A stretch of 64,000 nt of DNA, taken from a virus. This document shows, one piece after another, positions 52,475 through 60,443 of the stretch (position 1 is its first letter; each line of letters starts with the position of its first letter). The notes under the pieces were generated by a model, which saw only the letters and a program-made list of their open reading frames with translations, made no database searches and was not told where the DNA came from. The translations under genes and the position numbers were made by a program. Where the stretch lies: IMG/VR virus record IMGVR_UViG_3300009175_001441, positions 1-64,000 of that record. One strand, given 5' to 3'.

Positions 52475-53422
52475 TTATTTGATTCCAGTAGTTCCATTCG
52501 TAAGGTAATCTATCTGAGTTGGCGTTAATACGTATGGTGTTTCATATACACCATTGGGACTGGATGTTGCATTTGCTACAGCATAATAATATTCTATTTT
52601 CCTTGCCAAATCCCCTGCTTTTGCACCTGTTTGGAACTCAATAATTACAGATACTCTATTTGTGACATCCAAAGTAATAATTTGACAATTGAAAGCACCA
52701 GATCTACCGGTTAATAATTGCCAGTCTGTTTGTATAGTTCCATGAGCAAACCCAGCAAAAGTACCCTTGGCATCAACGGCACTGTTAATGACTAATTGAT
52801 CTTCAGCATTAGAAGTATTTAGATAAACCAATGAACCAGTGCTATCTGCATGATACGGCCAAGAAGTAAGATTCGTGCTACTGGCAAGATATGCTGGACT
52901 TGTTGAATGTGTCCAAATGGCATGTCGATCAAAATAAGTGGGTAGCTCTGCTACCCCTACCCGTGCATTAAATCTTGCCAAGCGTTCAAATGAAATGTTA
53001 TCTACATAAAATTTCATTCTAGTTTCTTGGAACACTTGTTTAATTTTCAAACGTGGTGCATTTTCTGCAAATAGCGGCGGATCGGTAGCTGTGGCAGTGA
53101 AATAAGAAGAAAATCCTGTAAGGCCATTTAGATAAGTTGCTATTTCCGTGGCTGTCGCAGCCGCATTAGTAGCTGCATACGTGCCACCACTTAAATCAAA
53201 CGATAATGTGCTCCAATTACGAAAATCATTATCTATTGCCACTCGTAATGTAAGAGTTTTATACGTAGTCGATACGTCATATGGTCCAGGAAGCCAAGCT
53301 ATAACAAAATTGGGACCACGGCCCCAATTCTGCGGACACTTGAATTCTATAACTTGCTTGCGATCTGCCAGCACCATATTGCCGATGTAGTCGGAAGTAA
53401 AGGGATTCATGTAAAATGACAT
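52475..53422 (-). CDS. Probable virion protein of unknown function
   Basis: A 315-residue beta-rich, Ala/Thr/Asn-rich protein. GGAGAG precedes the ATG. The sequence reads like a beta-sandwich structural protein: TLTLRVAIDNDFRNWSTLSF, GTFAGFAHGTIQTDWQLLTG and VSVIIEFQTG. The alternating small-residue strands and no catalytic motifs fit a decoration, fibre or tail component. The minus-strand position next to the terminase suggests a separate transcription unit. A hairpin at 52940 lies inside it. No homology recognised. Confidence 0.65.
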   Translation of the reverse strand: MSFYMNPFTSDYIGNMVLADRKQVIEFKCPQNWGRGPNFVIAWLPGPYDVSTTYKTLTLRVAIDNDFRNWSTLSFDLSGGTYAATNAAATATEIATYLNGLTGFSSYFTATATDPPLFAENAPRLKIKQVFQETRMKFYVDNISFERLARFNARVGVAELPTYFDRHAIWTHSTSPAYLASSTNLTSWPYHADSTGSLVYLNTSNAEDQLVINSAVDAKGTFAGFAHGTIQTDWQLLTGRSGAFNCQIITLDVTNRVSVIIEFQTGAKAGDLARKIEYYYAVANATSSPNGVYETPYVLTPTQIDYLTNGTTGIK

Positions 53423-53482
53423 TGTGATCTCTCCAATCTAATATCTAAAGCTTATCTATATATGAAGCTTTCAAAACAATAT

Positions 53483-53516
53483 GAAAAATCGCCCGGCTGT
53501 TGCCGGGCGATTTTTC
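53483..53516. terminator. Rho-independent terminator
   Basis: AAAAATCGCCCGGC pairs with GCCGGGCGATTTTT across TGTT, a perfect stem with U/A tracts on both sides. It lies between the minus-strand genes 53525 and 52475, mainly closing the former. Confidence 0.9.
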
Positions 53517-53524
53517 TTCTATTA

Positions 53525-53866
53525 TTACACGCCCTTAACAACAAGACCCAACAAGTCTTCTCTCACTAAAGTGCTGCGATTATGTAGGGCGGCGTCAGTT
53601 CGCTTACGTAATCGTTTACCACATTGCCCTATTTTGGCAATCAGAGAGCGTTTATAGGTTTTAATAGGAGCGTTGTTGAACGTCCTAATATCCGAACCTT
53701 CTCTTAGCTCATAGCCAGTTACATGAGTCGAAGTACACTGATCCTTAATGACCAGGATGGTACGTCTTACGGGATGGCTGTGGTGCCCTTGGTAATAGAA
53801 TCGCCAAACGGGCAATTGATGATTCTTGAGGGTAAGATAAACCTTCTTTGCGCTTGTGTTAGACAT
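53525..53866 (-). CDS. Small basic protein of unknown function
   Basis: A 113-residue protein from the ATG at 53866 behind AAAGGAG. Basic throughout, with HHSHPVRRTILVIKDQC and KTYKRSLIAKIGQCGKRLRK, so nucleic-acid binding is likely. Beta-rich in the first 65 residues. It is a short gene between the terminase and the 52475 virion gene on the opposite strand and closed by the 53483 terminator. No family recognised. Confidence 0.6.
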   Translation of the reverse strand: MSNTSAKKVYLTLKNHQLPVWRFYYQGHHSHPVRRTILVIKDQCTSTHVTGYELREGSDIRTFNNAPIKTYKRSLIAKIGQCGKRLRKRTDAALHNRSTLVREDLLGLVVKGV

Positions 53867-53949
53867 AAAAGTCTCCTTTCGTTTTGAATGTTCTTTTATT
53901 TTACAATTACGAAAAGGGTTAGTCAAGACTAATTCCCCCCGAATTTTAC

Positions 53950-53957
53950 CTATATAA
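53950..53957 (+). promoter_or_regulatory. Late-promoter-like element (CTATATAA)
   Basis: CTATATAAAAT lies 28 bases upstream of the terminase ATG. It resembles the T4 late promoter core and is the same octamer as at 13951. It would drive the head operon. Confidence 0.4.
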
Positions 53958-53985
53958 AATTGGACTATTTTAGAAAGGTAGTATT

Positions 53986-55938
53986 ATGGAACAACAATCA
54001 ATGAAAGAGATCCTGGCCCAATATGGAATTGAGATTCCGGGCTTGGAAAAGGTAAAGATCAACCTTCCAGATCGAAGTTTTTACGATTTTTATCGAGACT
54101 TTGATACGGTAAAAGATCTATCAGAGAGCAAAGAATTCAAAAAAATATTTTCACAATTTTATGAATTTACTCCAGACGAGTTGGATATCGTTATGGAGAC
54201 AGAAGACGAATTAGAGACTTACGGAAATCCAGACCATCCCAATTACGATACAGATTATCAGCAGCGGGAAATAATCAAATGTGCTACAAACTTCTATTAC
54301 TTTGCACACAAGTATGTTAAAATCCTTCACCCAATTGAGGGGTTGTTGCCTTGTGTGTGTTATAAGTATCAACGAAGAACAATTGACTGTTATGAAAAAC
54401 ATCAGTTCAACATTTTAAGTAAGTGTCGTCAGGGAGGGTTGACTACTACGGCTGTTATTTGGGCATTATGGAAATGTATGTTTCGCACGCACCAGCAGGT
54501 AATTCTTTTGTCTAAGACGGATCGTGAAGCTTTATCTGCTGGAGAAATATCCAAACGAGCCATTGAACACTTGCCAAGTTGGCTCAAGCCTGTATTAGAT
54601 GAAAACAATAAGCATGAAAAACAATTTGGCGAAACCGGCTCCGCTCTTAAATTCTATACACCTGAAGCTGCCCGAGGTAAAGCCGTAACCATTCTATTGA
54701 TTGACGAAGCGGCATTTATTCCAGATATGGAACAATACTGGAAGGATATGTATCCGGTAATTTCAACGGGTGGTGCCTGCGTTGTGATTTCCACCGTTAA
54801 TGGTGTCGGTAATTGGTACGAAGAAACATATCACAAGGCAGAAGCAAAAGAAAATGATTTTAATGTCATTGAAATTGATTATTGGGAACATCCAGACTAC
54901 TGTGATCCTAAGTGGGTAAAGAAAACCTATGCCAACCTTGGAAAACGAGGTTGGGATCAAGAAGTTATGCGATCCTTTATGGGATCTGGCGAGTCTTATA
55001 TTCCCACCAATATTTTAACAGAATTAACAAGTTACACTAAAGACTTGCAACCAATTAGATTTGCGTTTGAAAATTGGCGAGAAAGTGCTGAGCGTAGAAT
55101 TGATTGGGACCGGGGAGCCCTGTGGATTTTCAAAGAACCAATTGATGGCCATGAATATATTATTGGAGTAGACACTGCTGAGGGCGTGGGACGAGGTGGT
55201 GACAGTAGTTGTTTTCAAGTAATTGATGTAGTGAATTTAGAGCAAGTAGCGGAATTTTATAGCAATACCATTCCTCCAAACGTATATGCGCAAATCGTTT
55301 TTCAAATTGGAGTCTATTACAATACAGCACTTGTGGCTGTGGAAAACAATGGCGTAGGAGGGGCTGTAGCAAGTACGTTACAACACGACTTGGCTTACGA
55401 TAACCTATATTACAAAGCTGGAAAATCTAGTGCTAATAAAACGGGTGTGCAAATTACTGCCACAAATCGGCCAGTGTATCTAGAGGCTTTACAGCATCGC
55501 ATTGTCAATGGAACAATTCGAGTTTACAGCCGTAGACTCATTACAGAATTCAGAACATTCAACTACAACACTAGAACAAAACGTGCTGAAGCTCAAAGAG
55601 GCAAGCATGACGATGCCATCATGGCACTTTGTATTGCTTTATGGGTCAGAAATGATACAATGCGAGATGTGCCAATTGGCGCAGATATAGCAGAAGATTT
55701 TGCTAAAATATTTGATAGTGATACCTTTAAGGAAATTAAACAAGAAATTCTCAACGAGTCTCCAGAAGATTGGATTACTTTAGAAGCACCAGAAGATCCA
55801 ACTATTATTCCTGGCTTGGAAGAATCACTGGCGGGGCTTTCGTTAAGTTTCCGGCGAAAAAACGAGCGATTGCTGAAGGAGTTTGGGTGGGTTTTGTTTT
55901 TTGCCATAACAATATTACAATCTACAGGAATAGTATGA
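53986..55938 (+). CDS. Terminase large subunit (gp17-like)
   Basis: A 650-residue DNA-packaging motor protein. Walker A-like SKCRQGGLTTTAV at 145-157 is a variant with Leu where Lys is usual, as in some terminases with an R-Q-x-G-x-[ST] loop. Walker B is ILLIDEAAF at 236-244 with Glu241. The nuclease (RNase H fold) domain starts with GVDTAEGVGRGGDSSCF near 395 and ends with GKHDDAIMALCIALW near 560, holding the acidic metal ligands. It cuts concatemers and pumps DNA into the head. It starts the head operon, and the last bases overlap the next gene. Confidence 0.95.
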   Translation: MEQQSMKEILAQYGIEIPGLEKVKINLPDRSFYDFYRDFDTVKDLSESKEFKKIFSQFYEFTPDELDIVMETEDELETYGNPDHPNYDTDYQQREIIKCATNFYYFAHKYVKILHPIEGLLPCVCYKYQRRTIDCYEKHQFNILSKCRQGGLTTTAVIWALWKCMFRTHQQVILLSKTDREALSAGEISKRAIEHLPSWLKPVLDENNKHEKQFGETGSALKFYTPEAARGKAVTILLIDEAAFIPDMEQYWKDMYPVISTGGACVVISTVNGVGNWYEETYHKAEAKENDFNVIEIDYWEHPDYCDPKWVKKTYANLGKRGWDQEVMRSFMGSGESYIPTNILTELTSYTKDLQPIRFAFENWRESAERRIDWDRGALWIFKEPIDGHEYIIGVDTAEGVGRGGDSSCFQVIDVVNLEQVAEFYSNTIPPNVYAQIVFQIGVYYNTALVAVENNGVGGAVASTLQHDLAYDNLYYKAGKSSANKTGVQITATNRPVYLEALQHRIVNGTIRVYSRRLITEFRTFNYNTRTKRAEAQRGKHDDAIMALCIALWVRNDTMRDVPIGADIAEDFAKIFDSDTFKEIKQEILNESPEDWITLEAPEDPTIIPGLEESLAGLSLSFRRKNERLLKEFGWVLFFAITILQSTGIV

Positions 55939-56330
55939 AACATTTTACTAATTGGATAGAAACCAAATCTTCTGGAATATCACTTTGGCTTGATGATGAG
56001 CGAGATCCTGATGATCCATTTATTCAAGAAGAGTTTCATGCTCGATCTGGAATGACATGGGTCAAAAGTGCAAAAGCTGCCATTCGGATACTGGACGGGG
56101 GAGAAGTGACCTACATGAGTTTTGATCATGATCTCGGACCCGCCGAAGCTGGAACTGGATACGAGGTTGCACAGTGGGTGGAAAGAGAAGCACACGCTGG
56201 CACCCTACCTAGATTTATATGGACTGTGCATTCGTTTAACCCAGTTGGTTCAAGAAATATTATTCGAGCCATGACGAGTGCAGAAAGGTATTGGAGACAA
56301 CATGAAGAGTCAGAACATAAAGGACAGTAG
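55935..56330 (+). CDS. cREC domain protein (cyclic-phosphate-processing receiver)
   Basis: A 131-residue protein overlapping the terminase stop by 4 bases, with MKHFTNWIETK as its N-terminal tag. SLWLDDERDPDDPF (Asp20, Asp21, Glu22), MSFDHDLGP (Asp64-His65-Asp66) and TVHSFNPVGSRNI match the cREC branch of receiver domains, which is predicted to act on cyclic phosphates in RNA processing. It directly precedes a 2H phosphoesterase gene two positions downstream. The N-terminal tag may be removed or used for capsid targeting. Fold assignment is good; the reaction is inferred. Confidence 0.8.
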   Translation: MKHFTNWIETKSSGISLWLDDERDPDDPFIQEEFHARSGMTWVKSAKAAIRILDGGEVTYMSFDHDLGPAEAGTGYEVAQWVEREAHAGTLPRFIWTVHSFNPVGSRNIIRAMTSAERYWRQHEESEHKGQ

Positions 56331-56652
56331 AGAATTGTTAGAAAGGGCTTTGCGACAACTTCCTACGGATAGCCATGCAGTAACAAATTTACGAGTAGCT
56401 ATAAGACGAGCCATTAATGAAGCCTATGCTGTTGAACACAAACAGGCTAAAAAATCAGATGGCGATACGATGAATGCACACGAAAAATGGCAGCTTGATT
56501 TGAAGACTAGTACCCTGGTTAGTCCTCAACAACAAAAGCATGCCGTTAGCTTCCTTGATCAAATGATCAAAGAGCAAGAAAAAATAATAGACGACCTTAA
56601 TAAAAAGAAAGCAATAAATGCCAATCAGGACGTGGAACCACTTTTGGATTGA
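56302..56652 (+). CDS. Unknown helical small protein
   Basis: A 116-residue, mostly helical protein from the ATG at 56302 (TTGGAGA upstream), overlapping the cREC gene by 29 bases and the next gene by 35. N-terminal helices (DSRELLERALRQLPTDS, NLRVAIRRAINEAYAV) and a C-terminal coiled helix (FLDQMIKEQEKIIDDLNKKK) suggest an oligomeric partner. Double overlap suggests co-expression with the cREC and 2H genes. Function unknown. Confidence 0.6.
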   Translation: MKSQNIKDSRELLERALRQLPTDSHAVTNLRVAIRRAINEAYAVEHKQAKKSDGDTMNAHEKWQLDLKTSTLVSPQQQKHAVSFLDQMIKEQEKIIDDLNKKKAINANQDVEPLLD

Positions 56653-57193
56653 ACGGAATAATGTTCAACATGAATTTTCTTCAACGCATGTAAGATTACC
56701 CGGAAAGGTTGCTAACAAGGTAATCAAATGGGGAAAGGATAATATTGCGCCCGAAGACATTTACAATGCGGATGGAAAATATGGACGTGAAGACGAAATT
56801 CACGTGACTGTATTATATGGAATACATGATTCTTCTGAAAAGACAGCGGAAGAAATCTTACGATCAGAAAGACCCATTGTGTTGGAATTGGGAAAAGTTG
56901 CAATTTTTAACAACAATCCACAATTTGATGTAGTGAAAATCGATGTGATCAGTCCTGATTTGCATCGAATTCGCAAGGAATTAGCAGACGCTTTAGAATA
57001 TACGGATAAATATCCTCGATATCATCCACATGTAACAATAGCGTATGTTAAAAAAGGTACGGGTGAAAAGTACGAGGGCGGCAAATATTTTGATGGAGAC
57101 AGAATATCTTGTGACGCTGTGATCTTTAGTTCTAAAATCGGAAAGAAAACACCTATAGAATTATACGGTTTGGCGAAGCTCAAGGTGTCGTAA
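56618..57193 (+). CDS. 2H phosphoesterase (LigT/2'-5' RNA ligase-like)
   Basis: A 191-residue protein with both catalytic H-x-T motifs of the 2H superfamily: DEIHVTVLYGI (H62-V-T64) and RYHPHVTIAYV (H138-V-T140). Such enzymes open or process 2',3'-cyclic phosphates and 2'-5' linkages in RNA. The first 12 residues overlap the previous gene and include a Trp-rich RTWNHFWIE. The start could be further downstream but lies well before the first motif. Near the cREC gene, a predicted partner in cyclic-phosphate handling. Good confidence in family; substrate unknown. Confidence 0.85.
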   Translation: MPIRTWNHFWIERNNVQHEFSSTHVRLPGKVANKVIKWGKDNIAPEDIYNADGKYGREDEIHVTVLYGIHDSSEKTAEEILRSERPIVLELGKVAIFNNNPQFDVVKIDVISPDLHRIRKELADALEYTDKYPRYHPHVTIAYVKKGTGEKYEGGKYFDGDRISCDAVIFSSKIGKKTPIELYGLAKLKVS

Positions 57194-57754
57194 GAAATAT
57201 AAATGTCGTTCGTAACATTCTTGAGATTTTTCAATAATTTCATTCGGCACATCATCTAATTCACTGTGCGTGAATAATTCTGCATGATGTATCAATGGGG
57301 TTTTCAGTCGCAAATACTCTTCAATTAGCGGCAACCCTTTGCCTGTAGCTAAATCATTCCAGGTTAATAAAACTGCACCTGGAGTTCGTTTGGCCATTTC
57401 GCAAATTCTTCTAAGCCTAAACGCATAGTACGCAGGCACCATGTCTATGCTGTGCCTGTAATGCTCTGTTATCTCGTTTATAGATGATTTGGCCTCTCGT
57501 ATCACATAAACGAATTTGCAAAGTTTATAAAGAGCTTTACATGAAAATTGAGAATTATACCACAAGTAATCACCGTAAATAGCTGCTGTATTACTCAATT
57601 TATGTTGTTGTTCTATTAACGGCTCTAGATCAGTGGGGTGCTCATAAACGATTTGTGGGCAGAGCATCTCAATACGTGGATTGATGTTCAAGATAGAAAT
57701 CAAGCCATCGGCACCAGAACAAAGATGTGAGGTAACAAATAGAACGGGGTTCAT
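57161..57754 (-). CDS. Sulfotransferase-like P-loop protein
   Basis: A 197-residue protein, convergent with and overlapping the 2H gene by 33 bases. The N-terminus VLFVTSHLCSGADGLISILN resembles the first strand and P-loop-like turn of sulfotransferases, and LCKFVYVIREAKSSINEI resembles the second phosphate-binding segment (R-D-P-x-x-x-x-x-S type). The fit is loose: the P-loop lacks the usual R-S-G-T and the enzyme is short. Possible role in modifying a glycan. Could also be another alpha/beta nucleotide-binding fold. Confidence 0.5.
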   Translation of the reverse strand: MNPVLFVTSHLCSGADGLISILNINPRIEMLCPQIVYEHPTDLEPLIEQQHKLSNTAAIYGDYLWYNSQFSCKALYKLCKFVYVIREAKSSINEITEHYRHSIDMVPAYYAFRLRRICEMAKRTPGAVLLTWNDLATGKGLPLIEEYLRLKTPLIHHAELFTHSELDDVPNEIIEKSQECYERHLYFLRHLELRQTV

Positions 57755-57821
57755 TTCTCTATTAAATTAGTTACGCATTCGCTAAATACCGTAGAAAGGT
57801 TAGTTAACAAAGGAAATTTTC

Positions 57822-60365
57822 ATGGCTTGGTACGATTTTTACAAATTGTTTTCATACTCTTTTACGCCTGATCCTTTAGAAAAGAGCAAGCGAATAAGAG
57901 ATCTTACTGGTGCGGGCGTAACCGTGCCAGACGCCATCCCCGATATTCGGGCACAAGATGGCAGCTATTGGGGAGGTGGACGTGGACTCGTTCGTCTCAG
58001 AGATAGCAATGATTTTATAGATTTATCAACAGTTACAAACCGGCAAAGTCGTTACAAAGAATATGAACGTCTGCGTAATGTTCCCGAAATTGAAAATGCC
58101 ATGACAGTCTTCGCAGATGAAGCATGTTTGGCAGGATGGGAAAAAATAGCCACTCCGTTTTATGGGCTAAAAGAAATCAGATGGTTTGCAGAGAATAAAA
58201 AAGACGAACGATTTTTAGTATATTGTTGGGACTTTGATAAAAAAGATTATACATTAGGCTACGCTTATAATCCTAGATTAGTTAAAACGGCTGAGACAGT
58301 GCGTGTAAGCTTAGACGATGGTACAGCATTTGTAGTCACACCTGATCATCGCATGCTCATGCGAGATGCTACGTGGAAAGCGGCTGGAGAATTAGAACAT
58401 GGTGATGAACTCATGCCGTTCTATCAAGTGAAACCCAAGAGATATCTTAACAATCTTCCCAAAGGACAATTCCCTAGAATATTCACATTCACCGATGGTT
58501 GGAAACATGAGCGACAGTTTCTTGATGAATGGCGAACTGGTCGGAAGGAAAAGAAGTTTGAGAAAATCAACAAAGCTGTACGCCTTCTTGGGGAGGGAAT
58601 GTCCACTCTGGAAACAGCTAGATTAATGGGCTATCAATGGAATAGCATTAAAGATTGGTTGCACCGTGAAGGATTCTCATTAGCTGAAGTGCATCAACTT
58701 GGCAGAAAGGCAGACCACAGACGTGTTCTTCATGTAGAGCAATGGAGAACTACAGACGTTTATGATTTATCAGTAGAAAAACACGCAAACTTCTGTGGCG
58801 AGTCAGTTATTTTTCATAATTGCCAAAAGGGCGAGAATGATCATTTGTTTGAAATTAAAGTGGGAAACGATGAAATTAAGGATGAATTAGAGTGGTTGTT
58901 CTTCCACAGAAAAATGCTTAATCTAGATCGCAAAGGTTGGCTATGGATGAAGCAAGTGTGTACGTTTGGAGATCTATTTGTGGAATTGATCATTGATCCA
59001 GACGCTCCCAAGGATGGAATCCTCAAAGTACAAGAACTGCCACCTGATAGTGTATATCGTATTGAAACCACAAAAGGTAAGTTAATTGAATTCCAGCAAT
59101 CTAATGAAGGGCCTGATTATCAAAGCTTAACACGGGCACCTGTGCCCGAAGCTACGGAATCTGATTTACAACAAGCAACAGCCCTTAGATTTGCACCGGA
59201 GCAAATGGTGCATGTTAAAATCGGGGATGATAGAAAGAGTTTCTATCCCTATGGCGTTAGTTTAATCGAACCGGCACGTGGTCCAGCGCATCAATTAAGA
59301 TTAATGGAAGATGCAATGGTTGTGTATCGATTAACCCGAGCACCCGAACGAAGAGTATTTTATATTGACGTAGGACAGTTGCCTCCATTCAAAGCTGAAT
59401 CTTTCATTGAAAGAATGAAAGATCAATTTAGAAAGAAGAAAGTAGCAAATGCCCGTGGGGCTCCTGGAGCGTCTTCTGTAGAAGAAAGATGGCATGCACC
59501 ATCAGCCGACGAAGATTACTGGATTCCCATTCGTCAGAATGCAAATACCAGAGTGGAAACTCTCCCTGGCGCACAGAATCTAGGTGAAATTGATGATGCT
59601 GTTTATTTCCGCAATAAATTATATACAGCCCTTAACTTACCGGCCAATTACAATTCTAGCGAAGACCCACAGGCCACAAGAATCACTTTGTCAGCACGTG
59701 ATGTGAAGTTTTCTAAACTTATTGAGAGATTACAAAGTTATTTAGTAGATGGCCTACTTCAATTAGCGGAACGTCATTTACAACTAAGAGGTTTCCCAGA
59801 AGAGCTTTATGATGATTTGCAAATCATTATGACTCCACCTTCGGCTTGGCGTGAATTAAGCTGGCAAGAAATTGTCACTGCCAGAATTGGCAATGCTAAT
59901 GGACTCAAAGGTTCTTTGTTGATGTCTGATTTTGATATTTTAACCAAATGGATGAAATATTCAGAAGATGAAGCACAAGAAATGATAGCTCGTAATAAAA
60001 TCCAGAAACTTGAAGATCTTAAACTACAAATTATTGGTCAGAATCCACAATTGCTTGGGGTGGGAGCCCCTGGATCTTCAGACCCACAAATGGGCACAGA
60101 AACCGGTGGGCCAAATCCAATGTTACCGCCTGAAGGAGGAGCACCTCCTGGTGGCGCACCTCCAGGTGGACCTCCTCCGGGCGGAATGCCACCAATGCCG
60201 CCACAAGATAAAGAACCTGAAGGGGCTCCTGGTGGAGCGGCTGGTTCAAATAGCGCACCGTTGGCAGATGCAAGTGAAGAAGAAATCAAGAAATATGATC
60301 TTGAAATTCATAATTGGTCTGCTGAGATGGATCGAGAAGAACCGAATTCAACATTCGGTAGTTAA
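57822..60365 (+). CDS. Portal protein (gp20-like) interrupted by an intein
   Basis: An 847-residue precursor. Residues 1-101 and 334-847 form the portal, about 615 residues after splicing: N-terminal SRYKEYERLRNVPEIENAMT, the middle CTFGDLFVELIIDPDAP and YPYGVSLIEPARGPAHQLRL, and ARITLSARDVKFSKLIERL-type helices match T4-like portals, which form the dodecameric vertex for DNA entry and tail attachment. The end is Pro/Gly-rich (GGAPPGGAPPGGPPPGGMPP), longer than T4 gp20 (524 residues). The intein is at residues 102-333. It follows a divergent minus-strand gene, with AAAGGAAATTTTC before the ATG. Confidence 0.92.
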   Translation: MAWYDFYKLFSYSFTPDPLEKSKRIRDLTGAGVTVPDAIPDIRAQDGSYWGGGRGLVRLRDSNDFIDLSTVTNRQSRYKEYERLRNVPEIENAMTVFADEACLAGWEKIATPFYGLKEIRWFAENKKDERFLVYCWDFDKKDYTLGYAYNPRLVKTAETVRVSLDDGTAFVVTPDHRMLMRDATWKAAGELEHGDELMPFYQVKPKRYLNNLPKGQFPRIFTFTDGWKHERQFLDEWRTGRKEKKFEKINKAVRLLGEGMSTLETARLMGYQWNSIKDWLHREGFSLAEVHQLGRKADHRRVLHVEQWRTTDVYDLSVEKHANFCGESVIFHNCQKGENDHLFEIKVGNDEIKDELEWLFFHRKMLNLDRKGWLWMKQVCTFGDLFVELIIDPDAPKDGILKVQELPPDSVYRIETTKGKLIEFQQSNEGPDYQSLTRAPVPEATESDLQQATALRFAPEQMVHVKIGDDRKSFYPYGVSLIEPARGPAHQLRLMEDAMVVYRLTRAPERRVFYIDVGQLPPFKAESFIERMKDQFRKKKVANARGAPGASSVEERWHAPSADEDYWIPIRQNANTRVETLPGAQNLGEIDDAVYFRNKLYTALNLPANYNSSEDPQATRITLSARDVKFSKLIERLQSYLVDGLLQLAERHLQLRGFPEELYDDLQIIMTPPSAWRELSWQEIVTARIGNANGLKGSLLMSDFDILTKWMKYSEDEAQEMIARNKIQKLEDLKLQIIGQNPQLLGVGAPGSSDPQMGTETGGPNPMLPPEGGAPPGGAPPGGPPPGGMPPMPPQDKEPEGAPGGAAGSNSAPLADASEEEIKKYDLEIHNWSAEMDREEPNSTFGS
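58125..58820 (+). mobile_element. Intein in the portal protein (232 residues)
   Basis: Starts at Cys102 (CLAGWEKI) and ends at Asn333 before Cys334. Seen: an N-terminal Cys with the motif A/B features FVVTPDHRMLMRDATW (T-x-x-H) and GELEHGDEL; C-terminal DVYDLSVEKHANFCGESVI, then FHN followed by Cys, the penultimate His and terminal Asn needed for splicing. The intervening 90 residues lack a LAGLIDADG or HNH nuclease but include STLETARLMGYQWNSIKDWL, a helix-turn-helix, so it is a mini-intein with a small DNA-binding-like insert. Splicing is expected from the residues but not shown. Confidence 0.92.
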
Positions 60366-60393
60366 AAAGAATTTATTAGCAGCATTTGATAAT

Positions 60394-60442
60394 AATGTGT
60401 AGTTGCAGTATTTACTTACTACAACTACACATTTTATTTTTT
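60394..60442 (+). terminator. Putative terminator after the portal gene
   Basis: AATGTGTAGTTG (60394-60405) pairs with CAACTACACATT (60422-60433) with a 16-base loop, followed by a T-rich tail. Longer loop than the other terminators, so weaker. It may also act for the minus-strand gene. Confidence 0.6.
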
Positions 60443-60443
60443 C

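Noticed and set aside
55850-55938. Frameshift at the terminase C-terminus
   Set aside because: The last 25 residues are more hydrophobic than expected, but the frame is open to a normal stop overlapping the next start, so no shift is needed.
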